Source of the DNA: Vandiemenella viatica | Taxonomy: Eukaryota > Arthropoda > Insecta > Orthoptera > Morabidae | Length of the DNA stretch: 64,000 nt | Direction of reading: 5' to 3' | Assembly: GCA_031002005.1 (NCBI GenBank) | Contig: JARYHS010008074.1 | Coordinates: 176,352,494 to 176,416,493, forward strand | Shown: one piece after another, positions 54,761 through 64,000 of the stretch | Layout: the number at the start of each line of letters is the position of its first letter | Position numbering within the stretch: the stretch's first letter is position 1 | Notes under the pieces: model-generated | Databases searched by the model: none | Told to the model about the DNA's origin: nothing | Seen by the model: the letters and a program-made list of their open reading frames with translations, nothing else | Program-made: the position numbers and the translations under genes

Positions 54761-54769
54761 TTCTTTTCT

Positions 54770-56130
54770 AAACTCATGTTGCTCATTAACAATGGTATTC
54801 TTAGAGACATTTCCGATGTGTGTATACCAATGTCTTCATTTATTTACCCCTGAAGCAACAAAAAACGCCAATATGGACGCCTGCAACCAACGTCACCAAT
54901 ATATCATAGCTGGTTATGATAAATTAAAAAACCTCAAACAACTTTACAGAATCCATTCAGTATGATCACCCTTGAGCGGATCTAAACATAGTCTCCTGTA
55001 AAAAGCAATGACAACGGTGTTCCAAACTATTGGAGGATCTACAGCTGAAAAATATAAAGCAAGCTTGATAACCACAGAGGGTCAGTGTATTTACACACTA
55101 ATAATGAATTTTTTACTAGACCGCCACAGAAATGTATTAGCCAAACCCAAAACTCGTATAAAGCAAAAGTACTTGGGTATACAGACTCAGCTAAAAGAAA
55201 TGTGATTTCTTTTTTAAATATCTTAAGTGATTGTAACTAACTTTTTAATTTTTCAACATAAATTAAGATACATTATTTTCTTTTATATCAAGATAAAATA
55301 ATAGTTAAAAATTAATTAAATAAAACAATTATAGGTTCTTCCTGACGTAACAACAACGATTGTACTATATTAGATTATTAATATTGTGTTAGATTTATGA
55401 GAAAAATTTTTACATGATTTTTTCAACATCGTTCTGGCCATATAATGTTCCTACCGAATGAAAGAAAAATACCAAAGAATAATACGACGGTAGAACGCAG
55501 TCTACCTCTAGGTAAGAAGTTGAGTTATTGTTGAAATTGTGTAGCGTGAGAATATCAAAGCGTATTTCAAATTCAATTAATAGTTTCATTTTTTCGTTTC
55601 TTTAAATACTTCTTCAGTTAAAAGCTAAGGTAAGGTGTAGCTAGTGTGTGGTTTTATTGTTCAGGAGAGACACGGCTATTGGGAACAGATGAAGTCCGTT
55701 TCGCAAACAGCGATTCTTTCTTCTGAGAGTGTTGGGTGAATGACAAAGCTAGTATCAGAGTAACTCATTTGCCGACTGATCAACACACCTGGCATATGAG
55801 ACAGCACTTCAGTAAGGTTACCCCTCTCTCATGGGAACTCCGCGACCCACAATCGCACTACCACTGTTTACACGACAGTCACGGTCCATAATGTTTTACT
55901 CTCGCTTTATTTCTTCACTTCTTTATTTTCCTTCTATAAAAAATGTGTGAGTTGCTCAGACTAAAGGACTTGCCGGTTTCACTCGAAGTCGATAGAGCAT
56001 CAAGCCAGGTTTTTTATTTAATTTTTATGAGCATTTAGTAAGCCATGAATTTTTAAATTCAGTGACTCATATCGTTGTGATCTCGGCATTAAAATAAGTT
56101 GTGATTATGATAGATTAATACTAGGATATG
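54770..56130. other. no recognised feature
   Basis: AT-rich with a moderately GC-rich part at about 55640-55900. A 65-codon plus-strand frame at 55008-55205 has no recognisable motif. Confidence 0.35.
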
Positions 56131-56139
56131 CTGAAAAGT

Positions 56140-56216
56140 GTGAAACAATGACAGGTACAGGGCGCTAAGGACCTCGCTGTCGACGCGCCCTAAAGCCACA
56201 ACAACAACAAACAACA
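56140..56216 (+). repeat. retroelement 3' end with AAC-type tail
   Basis: GGGCGCTAAGGACCTCGCTG and GACGCGCCCTAAAGCC are followed by ACAACAACAACAAACAACAA. GC-rich 3' blocks with trinucleotide tails are usual for some insect LINEs. The element upstream is not readable, so only its end is called. Confidence 0.42.
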
Positions 56217-56219
56217 AGA

Positions 56220-56855
56220 GGTATTGGTAAGATATCGATGAAGCCTGGTAAAGGGTATATTCTAAAGTTTTACATGTTTTAGATCTTCTTCTTATAAATT
56301 TAGACTAGGATTAAAACCAGAAGTCATTATGTAGTCCCTTAGAGGCCATTAGTAAGAATTATCTTCATTTTAAAATGAAAAATAAATCTAATTTGCTACA
56401 AAATAGAAAAAGCAAAAAAACGTTAAGCTTTTATATTAACAACATATGGAGAAAACAGGATGACTGTAAACAATAATAGACTGAAACAGATACTGAAAAA
56501 GAATCTAATAGATGTAGCTGCAATCATAAATCATTTTTTAGTTGGTACAGAAAGTGTTATGTTCACAAAAATACCCTAACATGTTGACAACGCACATCGT
56601 CACGAAAGTAATTAATCAGTTCAAATCCTGAAATTCTACTGGCACAGTATTTTATTCTGTTACAAGCGCTACTGCAATGATAATTTCACTTATTCCGTAT
56701 CTTACACTCAGCCTGATTTCTTCCTTTCTATACACATGTTTCTTTTCTCTTTGGCTGAAAGATTAGGAAGTGCTAACAGAAGAATGGTGGAACGTGAAAT
56801 GATACCTTCTGATCAACTCCTACTTCTAAATTTTTAACTCCAGAACCGTATAAGG
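56220..56855. other. no recognised feature
   Basis: AT-rich sequence between a retroelement tail and a hAT-like element. Confidence 0.35.
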
Positions 56856-57649
56856 CAGTGTTTCTCAGCCTTCTTAACCCCACCATATACCCGAGTATCT
56901 CATAAAACGTTCATTAACTTAATCCTTAAATGAACTGTGTTCTCTTTTATGCCAACTGGAAATTTATATTATTATTATAGTTGTCGTATCCTTATATGAA
57001 ATGCTAGATTTTTTTTTTTTTTGGTCACTGCAATATTTAAAAACAAGTTCAGTATAAGGCTTATACTTACTTACAGCCTAATACAGTGCGAATATGGTAT
57101 TGACGTGTGAGTCTATACTTCACTTTGCAGCCATTCAGCCACAACTACCTAGCGCAGATCACTGGTGTTTGTCTGTTGTAATAGTCTCCAGTCTTCCATC
57201 GTGCACTATGGTGGTTTCATGTCGGCAGCTGTGGGGGTATGGGAGATATGGTAGATGAAAGTGGTCTGCTTAGGGCATTTTCATATTGAGACTTAAGTGT
57301 TCTAAAGATCTTTGGAATCTTCTAGAATGTACTAAAATTGTCTTCAATAATATTTTAGAATACAACACATTTTTTAGCTATTAACAAATGTAAATAATTT
57401 ATATGCAACATTTGTAACATTTAATGCATTAACTTATTTTGACGGTGTTTTCACTGGCGGATTGCTGATTTGTCAGAGGTTAACATAGGATACTTTTTAT
57501 CCTGGAAATACTTAAGATTCCGTGCAGAAACATACTACAAAACTTCAAAATTCTTGACAAACACTAACGAAGTCGTGGGCACCAGCTAGTTATTAATAAT
57601 TTTCCTGAGGACCACTATTGATTCACGGACCACGGGTTGAGAAACATAG
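56856..57649. mobile_element. hAT-like non-autonomous element (about 0.8 kb) with a nested family D fragment
   Basis: Left end CAGTGTTTCTCAGCCTTCTT at 56856 and right end, in complement from 57649, CTATGTTTCTCAACCCGTGG. The flanking octamers GTATAAGG and GTCTGAAG agree at five of eight positions, compatible with a decayed 8-bp hAT duplication. A family D end (57430-57590) is nested inside. No transposase. Confidence 0.6.
57430..57590 (+). repeat. family D fragment
   Basis: TTTTGACGGTGTTTTCACTGG, ACATAGGATACTTTTTATCC and the end ACGAAGTCGTGGGCACCAGC followed by TAGT. The last block is the inverted equivalent of the terminus at 20874 and equals that at 61520. Confidence 0.6.
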
Positions 57650-57926
57650 GTCTGAAGTGTTTCTCCGAAACATGACCCGCATCGCTAACATGTATACTAC
57701 AGTTAAGAAATGTCTTTAAACGTACAATCTCCAGTTGTAAAAATTTCGTGACAGTTATTGAAGTAGTATGCATCCTTGTACTTCGGATGAACACGAAATC
57801 TAGACTAGGCCTACATGCCCCGAGAGTTTTTAGATAAAAATTCGAAAAGCAACTAGGAATTTAAGATTATCTCAGTGGTCGTTACTGTCTAACTGGTAAA
57901 TACGATATTATATGACATATCATATA

Positions 57927-59446
57927 TATTATTTCTATAAGGTTTTTCTTCTTTTTTTTTTTGGTCACAAGCCATTATCACCCATCATACCTAACCGAAA
58001 TAAATGAATTAGGTGTTATTTTTTAAAAGGCTTTTTTTGTGTTTCGAGCCATTTATCTCCCTGGATATCTAACCGAAATCGATAAATGAAGTTGGATTAT
58101 GAAGAGTAATGTCTCGGCTTTGGTGACATCATATATTAAGGAAGAATTTGTTTGGAATTCAACCCTTAAAGGAAAAAAGTATCATTGGTTCTGCAACGCA
58201 TTTTTGTGTCACGAGCCATTTATCACCCTTCATACCTAACAGATATACATAAATGAGACATCATATTAAAGAGCAAGGTCTCCGCCGTGGTAACATTATA
58301 TTTTAAGAAAGGTATTTTTTGTAATTTGACCCTTAAAGGCCAAAAATGTCAATATTTCTGAAATGCGTTTTTTGTGTCTCGAGCCATTTATCTTCTTGGA
58401 TATATAACCGAATTCGGTAACTGAAGTAGGATTATGAAGATTAGTGTCTCACCTTTGGTGACATCATATATTAAGACAGGAATTTTTCAAAATTCAACCC
58501 TCCAGGGGCAACAATATTAATATTTCTATAACGCATTTTTTCGTCACGAGCCATTTATCTCCATTTAATATCTGACCTAAATCGATAAACGGGGTATCAT
58601 TTAAAATATAATAGTATCCGCTATGGACAGATCATATTTTAAGAAAGTACTTTCTTTAAATTCAATCCTTACGGGGCAAAAATATAATCATTTGTAAAAC
58701 TTTTTTTTGTTTTTTGTTTTTTACCTTGCGTGATGTCTAATCGAAATCGGTAAATGAGGTACCATTTTAAAGGGCAAGGTGTCCGCTATGGTCACACCAT
58801 ATTTTATAAAAGGATTTTTTTGGAATTTGACCCTTAAAGGGCAAAAGCATCAATATTATTTGTACAATATGTTTTACTATCATTATTATTATTACGAGCC
58901 ATTTATCACCTTCGATACCTAACCGAAATCGATAAATGACATATCATTTTATAGATTAAGGTCTCCAATTATGTAAAATCGTAAATTAAGAAAGAATTTT
59001 TTGGAATTTGATGTTTAAAGTGGTCACGTGTATCAAACAGTTCAGATTGCAGCAGCACTGTTGTTGAGATGTCAATAAACTGTTTTTTATACAATAAGAA
59101 GCTTTTCGGATTATTTTTTCTGTTACGGAAACATTTTTAATTTGCTATATAATTCCAGTGTAAACATTTTACTAGCACAGCAACTCATATCACAGAGATG
59201 TTGATATGCTATGTGCATTTTGTTCAGGTTGGTTGTATTCTGTTTGGATCAGTGACTTTGTCGTACATACTCTGTGTTTTAAATTTTTCTCTTTCGTAAT
59301 ATGTTGTAAGTATTTTACACCTATTAAACTAAATAAAATAAATATTTGCTAAAATCGTGCGATTCTACTTTTCACTATATTACAAGCATTCAACCTCACA
59401 ATTCATCCTATTTTATTCGCGAAATTTCCACACGGGTTGTCTAGCT
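57927..59446. mobile_element. family E element, copy 2, with about 167-bp internal tandem array
   Basis: Same start (TATTATTTCTATAAGGT), same array and same 3' block as 50791-52214. Seven unit starts lie near 57967, 58044 (after a shortened unit), 58211, 58379, 58547, 58722 and 58894. It ends CACACGGGTTGTCTAGCTCA, against CGCACGGATCATCTAGTTAA in copy 1. Individual positions in the array correspond between copies (for example the divergent TTTTACCT unit is fifth or sixth in both), so the array was present before the copies separated. Confidence 0.82.
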
Positions 59447-59449
59447 CAT

Positions 59450-60425
59450 TATTAATAGAGTTTAATTGCTCTTAATGATTAAAATTATCTGCTCTTAATG
59501 TTAGTCAGTCTTACTTTGATTAAAATGTTTCATATTTCTGACAGAAACTTTAAAGTACACAGTGGTCAAGTATTTATATTGGAATTTGGTAAATTTGTAT
59601 TTTAATACGGATCTCTTTATTATAATCCTTTGTGGTGAGTTGATAAGGTGGTCCGACATCATGTTATTTAATTCTTTACGTGGTTTCCTGCCATTAAAAC
59701 CATTCGGTGGTGGATATCTGAGTATCTTCTCACAAAAATATTAAAACAATTTAAGCATTCTCCAATCAGCAGGGTGAAAATGGAGACGTTTAGATATTGT
59801 ATTAAATATTCATCTGTTTTTCTGATTTGTTATTAATAGATACTTCGCAGTAGTTTCCCTTACATTTCAACCATTATTTGCCTGGAGGAGTAACGTATAT
59901 TTTTTTACAGTTTTTCTGGACACAATGGTAATGTTTAGATAGAAGTTTTCAAAAAACGTAGTAATCATATTCCGTAAAGTGTTTTTTGTCCTGCTCAGTG
60001 AAAAAAGCTGAAGTTTCTATGATGAAACTCAATAATTTGTTATGTTGGATCGACATCTAACTTCGTGGATACGGCTTATTCATGGACGTGATCGAGACAG
60101 GATTATTGTGCTACTTGGCCTAAGTTGCTCTGCGAATATGATAGTAGGCAGGGACTCTATAGTCTGCGTAAACAGCGAAAATTCAGTTGATTAGCATCTC
60201 GACTACGTAGGTTCTAGCATTAACATAAAGTTGTCTACTATGCCTTCTCTCATATTGTTATAATGTCTCTTGATGTTCCTTACGATGTAATATAGAATTT
60301 TAAAATGGTTGCTAAGCATGTATGTAACTTGAACCATTTCAAGTGTATGTGTAATTTGAGTACAGAATCATTTTTCATTCTTACTTTGGTAGTAGGTATT
60401 TGGCTTACTATTGTCACAAATTAAT
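59450..60425. other. no recognised feature
   Basis: AT-rich. A 60-codon frame at 59562-59744 has no motif. Confidence 0.35.
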
Positions 60426-60429
60426 TCGA

Positions 60430-60890
60430 AAGTAAATCTGTCTCTCTGTCTGTTTGTTACATTTTCAGGGCTAAGCGGCTAATCCATTCTTTGTAAAATT
60501 TGACAAAGAGATACAATTTGCCATTGGGAAGGACATAGGACCCTTTTTGTGTATAAATAATGTATTTTGTCACGTAATTTTGAAAACTAACTAATAGGTG
60601 ACAGACGCATTGAATGTCTAAGTCTCTGTAATAATATGCCTGAGAGTGGGCTGATGGCTCAGTAGCTAAGGTGCTTGCTTTTAACAGCTCCAAATAGCAT
60701 TGGGAATAGGAATTTTTAGGTGTTGTTTTTGATCATGTGAGCAACGCCTTGACGTTCCGTTGTTCGGATTCTACGTTAAACTGTAGCTTCAGCCACGACA
60801 GAGGCGAAATATGTGGCAAATCGAAACCCTGTCACACAAGCGGCTGAACAATCCTTCAGGACCCAATACTACCATACGCGTTTTACTTTT
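60430..60890 (+). repeat. composite repeat: family D block plus tRNA-like module plus SINE C tail
   Basis: TCTGTCTCTCTGTCTGTTTG opens a family D block that runs to AATTTTGAAAACTAACTAAT (about 60595). Then GGGCTGATGGCTCAGTAGCT (60648-) gives a box A-like tRNA head, CGGATTCTACGTTAAACTGT a SINE C body block, and TCGAAACCCTGTCACACAAG its end. The same D-then-tRNA order, inverted, is found at 22284-22535. Confidence 0.62.
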
Positions 60891-60958
60891 TATGCTATAT
60901 CGGTCGCTAATACTTTGTTTCTCTTGCAGTAATTTTGCGTATGAACTATATTAATACA

Positions 60959-61546
60959 TTATTATAAATGCGAGAGTAGCTCTGACACACTGTTTTTTAC
61001 GTTTTGACGACTAAAAGTCTCTACCGATATTGATGAAATTTGACAAGAAAATAATTTGTATAACTAGGAAGGACAAAAGATAGATATTTCGGGATGAATA
61101 ACAATTTTCACCATTAAATTTTGAAAACTATCTAAATGGTGCCAAACAGATGGATAGTGTCAGTAAGTCTGTAATATCAGTCGCTCAGGTTGTGTTTAGC
61201 AGTCTGTTACTGTATAATCTGTTCACTAATTTCGTTACAGACAAAACATATTATACAGTAAAGATTTTCACTGCTCCTAACTGTCATATTGTGTCTACCT
61301 AAAATTCCTGGCATCAGTATATTTTGTCTCCTTATTTGTCATGTTACTATTTTTAAATATGTTGCAAACTGATTTTATCTTCATGAGGCATTTTCGATGG
61401 TATAATGGTATGGTTTTGGCTTCACGTCATACTATCTCGATTCTGTGTTTTTTAGATACCTTTTACATAATTAACATCTTTTTATATCCAATTCTAGCAT
61501 TAAAATTTTAAACCTAAGCGTACGAAGTCGCGGGTAACAGCTCGTA
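60959..61546 (+). repeat. family D repeat, plus-strand copy
   Basis: From TTATAAATGCGAGAGTAGCT to TACGAAGTCGCGGGTAACAG and CTCGTA. It contains TTTTACGTTTTGACGACTAA and AAATTTTGAAAACTATCTAA, the two landmarks of the family. Among the copies here it has both ends best preserved and no insertion. Confidence 0.68.
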
Positions 61547-61644
61547 CTGAATAAACTGAATGGTGACATCCTGATTGTTACATTTTCTAAATGAATATTA
61601 TTAATGATACTAGTCACAAAGCCCGTCAAAAATAACGGATTTAA

Positions 61645-63060
61645 CGGAGTGTTCTGACTATTAATTTCTTTTTAGTTGCTTACCTAAATAGAATTGTTAT
61701 AAAATAAATCTCAATGTGCTGTAATTTCCCGTCCTTTGTGCTGTAGCAAATAGTTTTAGTTGTCAACTTGGTCCAGGATGAGTTTCAGCCTAACCACAAT
61801 CTCGGCTAATATTGCCGCTAGAAAATGAAAGCTTCAATCATATGTGAATTAATATATTCCCTGTATAGCAATTCAATGTCATCATGCATCACGGTATAAA
61901 CTTGATCCAAATTCTTCGCGAGTTCTAACATCTTTCTATTTTTTTTTATTTTTTTTTCTTTATCTGTGATGAAGATCGATGTTTAACGGATGACATGGCT
62001 TATATACGGTTGAAATAATGACCCCAATGAAATGGAAGGATGTTAAAAATAAATCTTAAAAACTTATGTTATGCCACGTAATATTAGTTTTAATTGTGGT
62101 TTAGCCCGCATAGATCGTGATCAATTTAGAACTTCTTTCATTCAAACCAAGTAATGATTTTAGTAAAAAAAATAAAAAAAAATCAATTGATAATTCATAT
62201 TCCAATTTAAACGTACTTTTCTTTCAGTATTCTGGCAATTCATTTCATAACAACTGCTTAAATAAATAGAAAAAATAAAGCATAATGTAAATCCTAGTGC
62301 CTTGCGATGTAACAAAAGGTTTTTGTTGTTATCCCGGTCCAGGTTGTATTTCAGTTTAACCGCATACTACACTAAACGTGCCACCAGAGAAACAATACTT
62401 CAATTACACGCATATTAATACATGTACTGTATCACATTTTAGTGGCAATAATTCATCTCAATATAAACAAAATCAAAAATCTTCACGGGTTTTTACATCT
62501 GCCTTTCATGTTATTCGTGATTCAGATCGATATTACAACGGTATAATGGCTAATGCACTTACATACGGCTGAAACATGTCACCAATAAAAGCAAAGAAAT
62601 TATTTTTAAAATCATAACAATTTTACTTCATGCCAGGTAATATTAGATTCAATTGTAGTCTGGGCTGTATAGATTGCGATCAGTGGGGAACAGCTTTCGT
62701 TCAAGCGAAGTATTGATTTTAGTAATAGGCCACTAATTAAAACAATTTAATTTATTTTTATAAATAATTTACTTATGCCTTCTTTAAAGTCAAATGCCGG
62801 TTATAATAACAATCTAATCATTGCTACACGAAAATTAAAAGTTTTGTCTTACATATCTAAGGCCAAAGATTTTAACGAATACTTGCACATCAAACGAATA
62901 ATAAACAAATATAAGCAACTAATAATTACTATGTCAATTTAAACGAAATATGTACTTTTCTTTCAGTGTTCTGACAGTTAATTTATTTACTGATGCTTAG
63001 CTAAATAGAACTGTTATTAAATAACGTCTATAACCTAAGACAACATCTCTGATCGCAAAT
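61645..63060 (+). repeat. large tandem duplication, units of about 560-740 bp
   Basis: Junction block GTTCTGACTATTAATTTCTT...CCTAAATAGAATTGTTAT recurs near 61650, 62225 and 62967, with CTTTCAGTATTCTGGCA and TTTCAGTGTTCTGACAG variants. A second block, GGTCCAGGATGAGTTTCAG/GGTCCAGGTTGTATTTCAG, recurs at about 61772 and 62336. Later segments (TAATATTAGTTTTAATTGTG/TAATATTAGATTCAATTGTA) keep the same order. No coding. Confidence 0.72.
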
Positions 63061-63082
63061 TGGACAAAAGAGACGAAAAGCG

Positions 63083-63134
63083 TGACATCATAGCGTGGCG
63101 TCATAGAGTGACGTCATAGAGTTACATCGTGGCG
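63083..63134 (+). repeat. four 13-bp tandem repeats containing TGACGTCA
   Basis: TGACATCATAGCG, TGGCGTCATAGAG, TGACGTCATAGAG and TTACATCGTGGCG follow one another without gaps, and GACGTCATAGG occurs again at 63143. TGACGTCA at 63109-63116 is a perfect cAMP-response-element palindrome. This could be a regulatory cluster or a minisatellite. Confidence 0.75.
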
Positions 63135-63159
63135 CGTTAGAAGACGTCATAGGTGACCA

Positions 63160-64000
63160 AAACTTGCTTTTTGTAAGTATAGATAAGAATGATATTTAGT
63201 TAGTAAAGTTTGAACTAGAAGGATCCGTCGTAAAGTGGACGGAAACGAGAGGAGACAGCGAGGAACGAACAATACGAAGGGATAAACTCATAAACACAGG
63301 TTTATCGAATGCACGAAGAAAATGCTTTGTGGAGAGTCAGTGGCATCATTGAATAGAATCGCTGGACCTGTCAGCCGGAAGCTCAAAGATGTTAAGAAAA
63401 GGAAATGTTGTAGCGAGACAACAATTCTAGTCTTGGTACGTTAGGTGCTAGAATACTGACCCCGCGTGCATGGGTGTTTAATTGTTGTGTGTGTTAATGT
63501 CGTGTGCGTCCTGTAGTGTCCATATTTAGAAGTTACAATATACTGAAGAAACTCATTCACTGGAAGAGTTGTGATAATCACATTCAGCTGGCTGTGTGGC
63601 CTTAGTTGCCGAATGCCATTAAAAGTGCATAAAGAGGAATGAGGAAAAATATTCTGATACAAGACATACAAATCAAGTACTTATATCAACCAATGCGATA
63701 CAAACAACTGATAGCGTGCGATGCGCAATTGTGTCTAGCGACCAAGAGAACAGTAATATGCCAGCCCCTTAGCGTAGGGGCTATGTTTGAATTTTGTAAA
63801 TTTTATAGAAAATGAGATGCTGGGCGCTCGCACTGGATTAGGAGAGCATTGAGTGGCAAGGAAGATGCGATGATAGGAAAAAGTATGTGAAACATTCATT
63901 CTCTGTAAAGCCGAGTTTGGGAGGCATTCTCATTGAGACACTGCGGCGTCACGCTGATACCATGCAACAAGCTGATGAATGTATCACTATACCCAACGCC
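63160..64000. other. no recognised gene; moderate GC and one small hairpin
   Basis: Less AT-rich than preceding sequence. AGCCCCT and AGGGGCT at 63763-63769 and 63776-63782 form a perfect 7-bp stem with a 6-base loop. No motif in the open frames (for example the complement of 63671-63441). Confidence 0.35.

Overview
The window looks like nuclear DNA of a large, repeat-rich insect genome. It is AT-rich, has no long intact reading frame and shows no bacterial gene order. Most of what can be read is dead or non-autonomous transposable elements: several LINE clades, mariner and Tc1 transposase remnants, hAT-like and other terminal-inverted-repeat elements, and many tRNA-derived SINEs. The dominant SINE (here 'family A') resembles repeats I associate with polyneopteran insects such as cockroaches, termites, stick insects and locusts. 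That placement is from memory and weak. No rRNA, true tRNA, CRISPR or operon was seen.

Layout. 0-6 kb: a possible recursive splice site, an LTR-like GC-richer block, a dead mariner, two SINEs and two minus-strand LINE remnants. 6-9.1 kb: unassigned AT-rich DNA. 9.1-9.4 kb: an isolated GC-rich island after a good splice acceptor. 11.1-12.9 kb: a minus-strand LINE. 13.7-17.8 kb: SINEs, a Jockey-like fragment, a 1-kb hAT-like element and a cluster of three SINEs. 17.9-18.5 kb: a CpG-rich island holding the best host-gene candidate, a 14-codon first exon followed by GTAAGT. 20-22.5 kb: an internally deleted Tc1/mariner element with 90-bp inverted repeats, then composite repeats with a 158-bp tandem array. 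23-29.7 kb: an L2/CR1-like LINE end, a Tc1 pseudogene, SINEs and a Jockey-like LINE. 30-36.4 kb: the largest element, a nearly full-length but dead R1-like LINE split by a 383-bp inverted-repeat element. 38-43.3 kb: a SINE, two convergent Tc1 pseudogenes and a duplicated repeat with nested LINE and SINE. 44.4-45.9 kb: a long near-perfect inverted repeat plus a second 158-bp array. 50.8-52.2 and 57.9-59.4 kb: two copies of one element with a ~167-bp internal array. 53-57.6 kb: LINE fragments, a SINE and a hAT-like element. 60-64 kb: composite tRNA-like repeats, a large tandem duplication and a cluster of 13-bp repeats containing TGACGTCA.

No set of genes working together can be described. Two weak lines of evidence hint that part of the window lies in plus-strand host introns. 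One is a CAG|GTAAGC ratchet-like site at 262/263. The other is that 13 of 14 SINE A/B copies lie on the minus strand. All identities and boundaries were judged by eye, without alignment tools.
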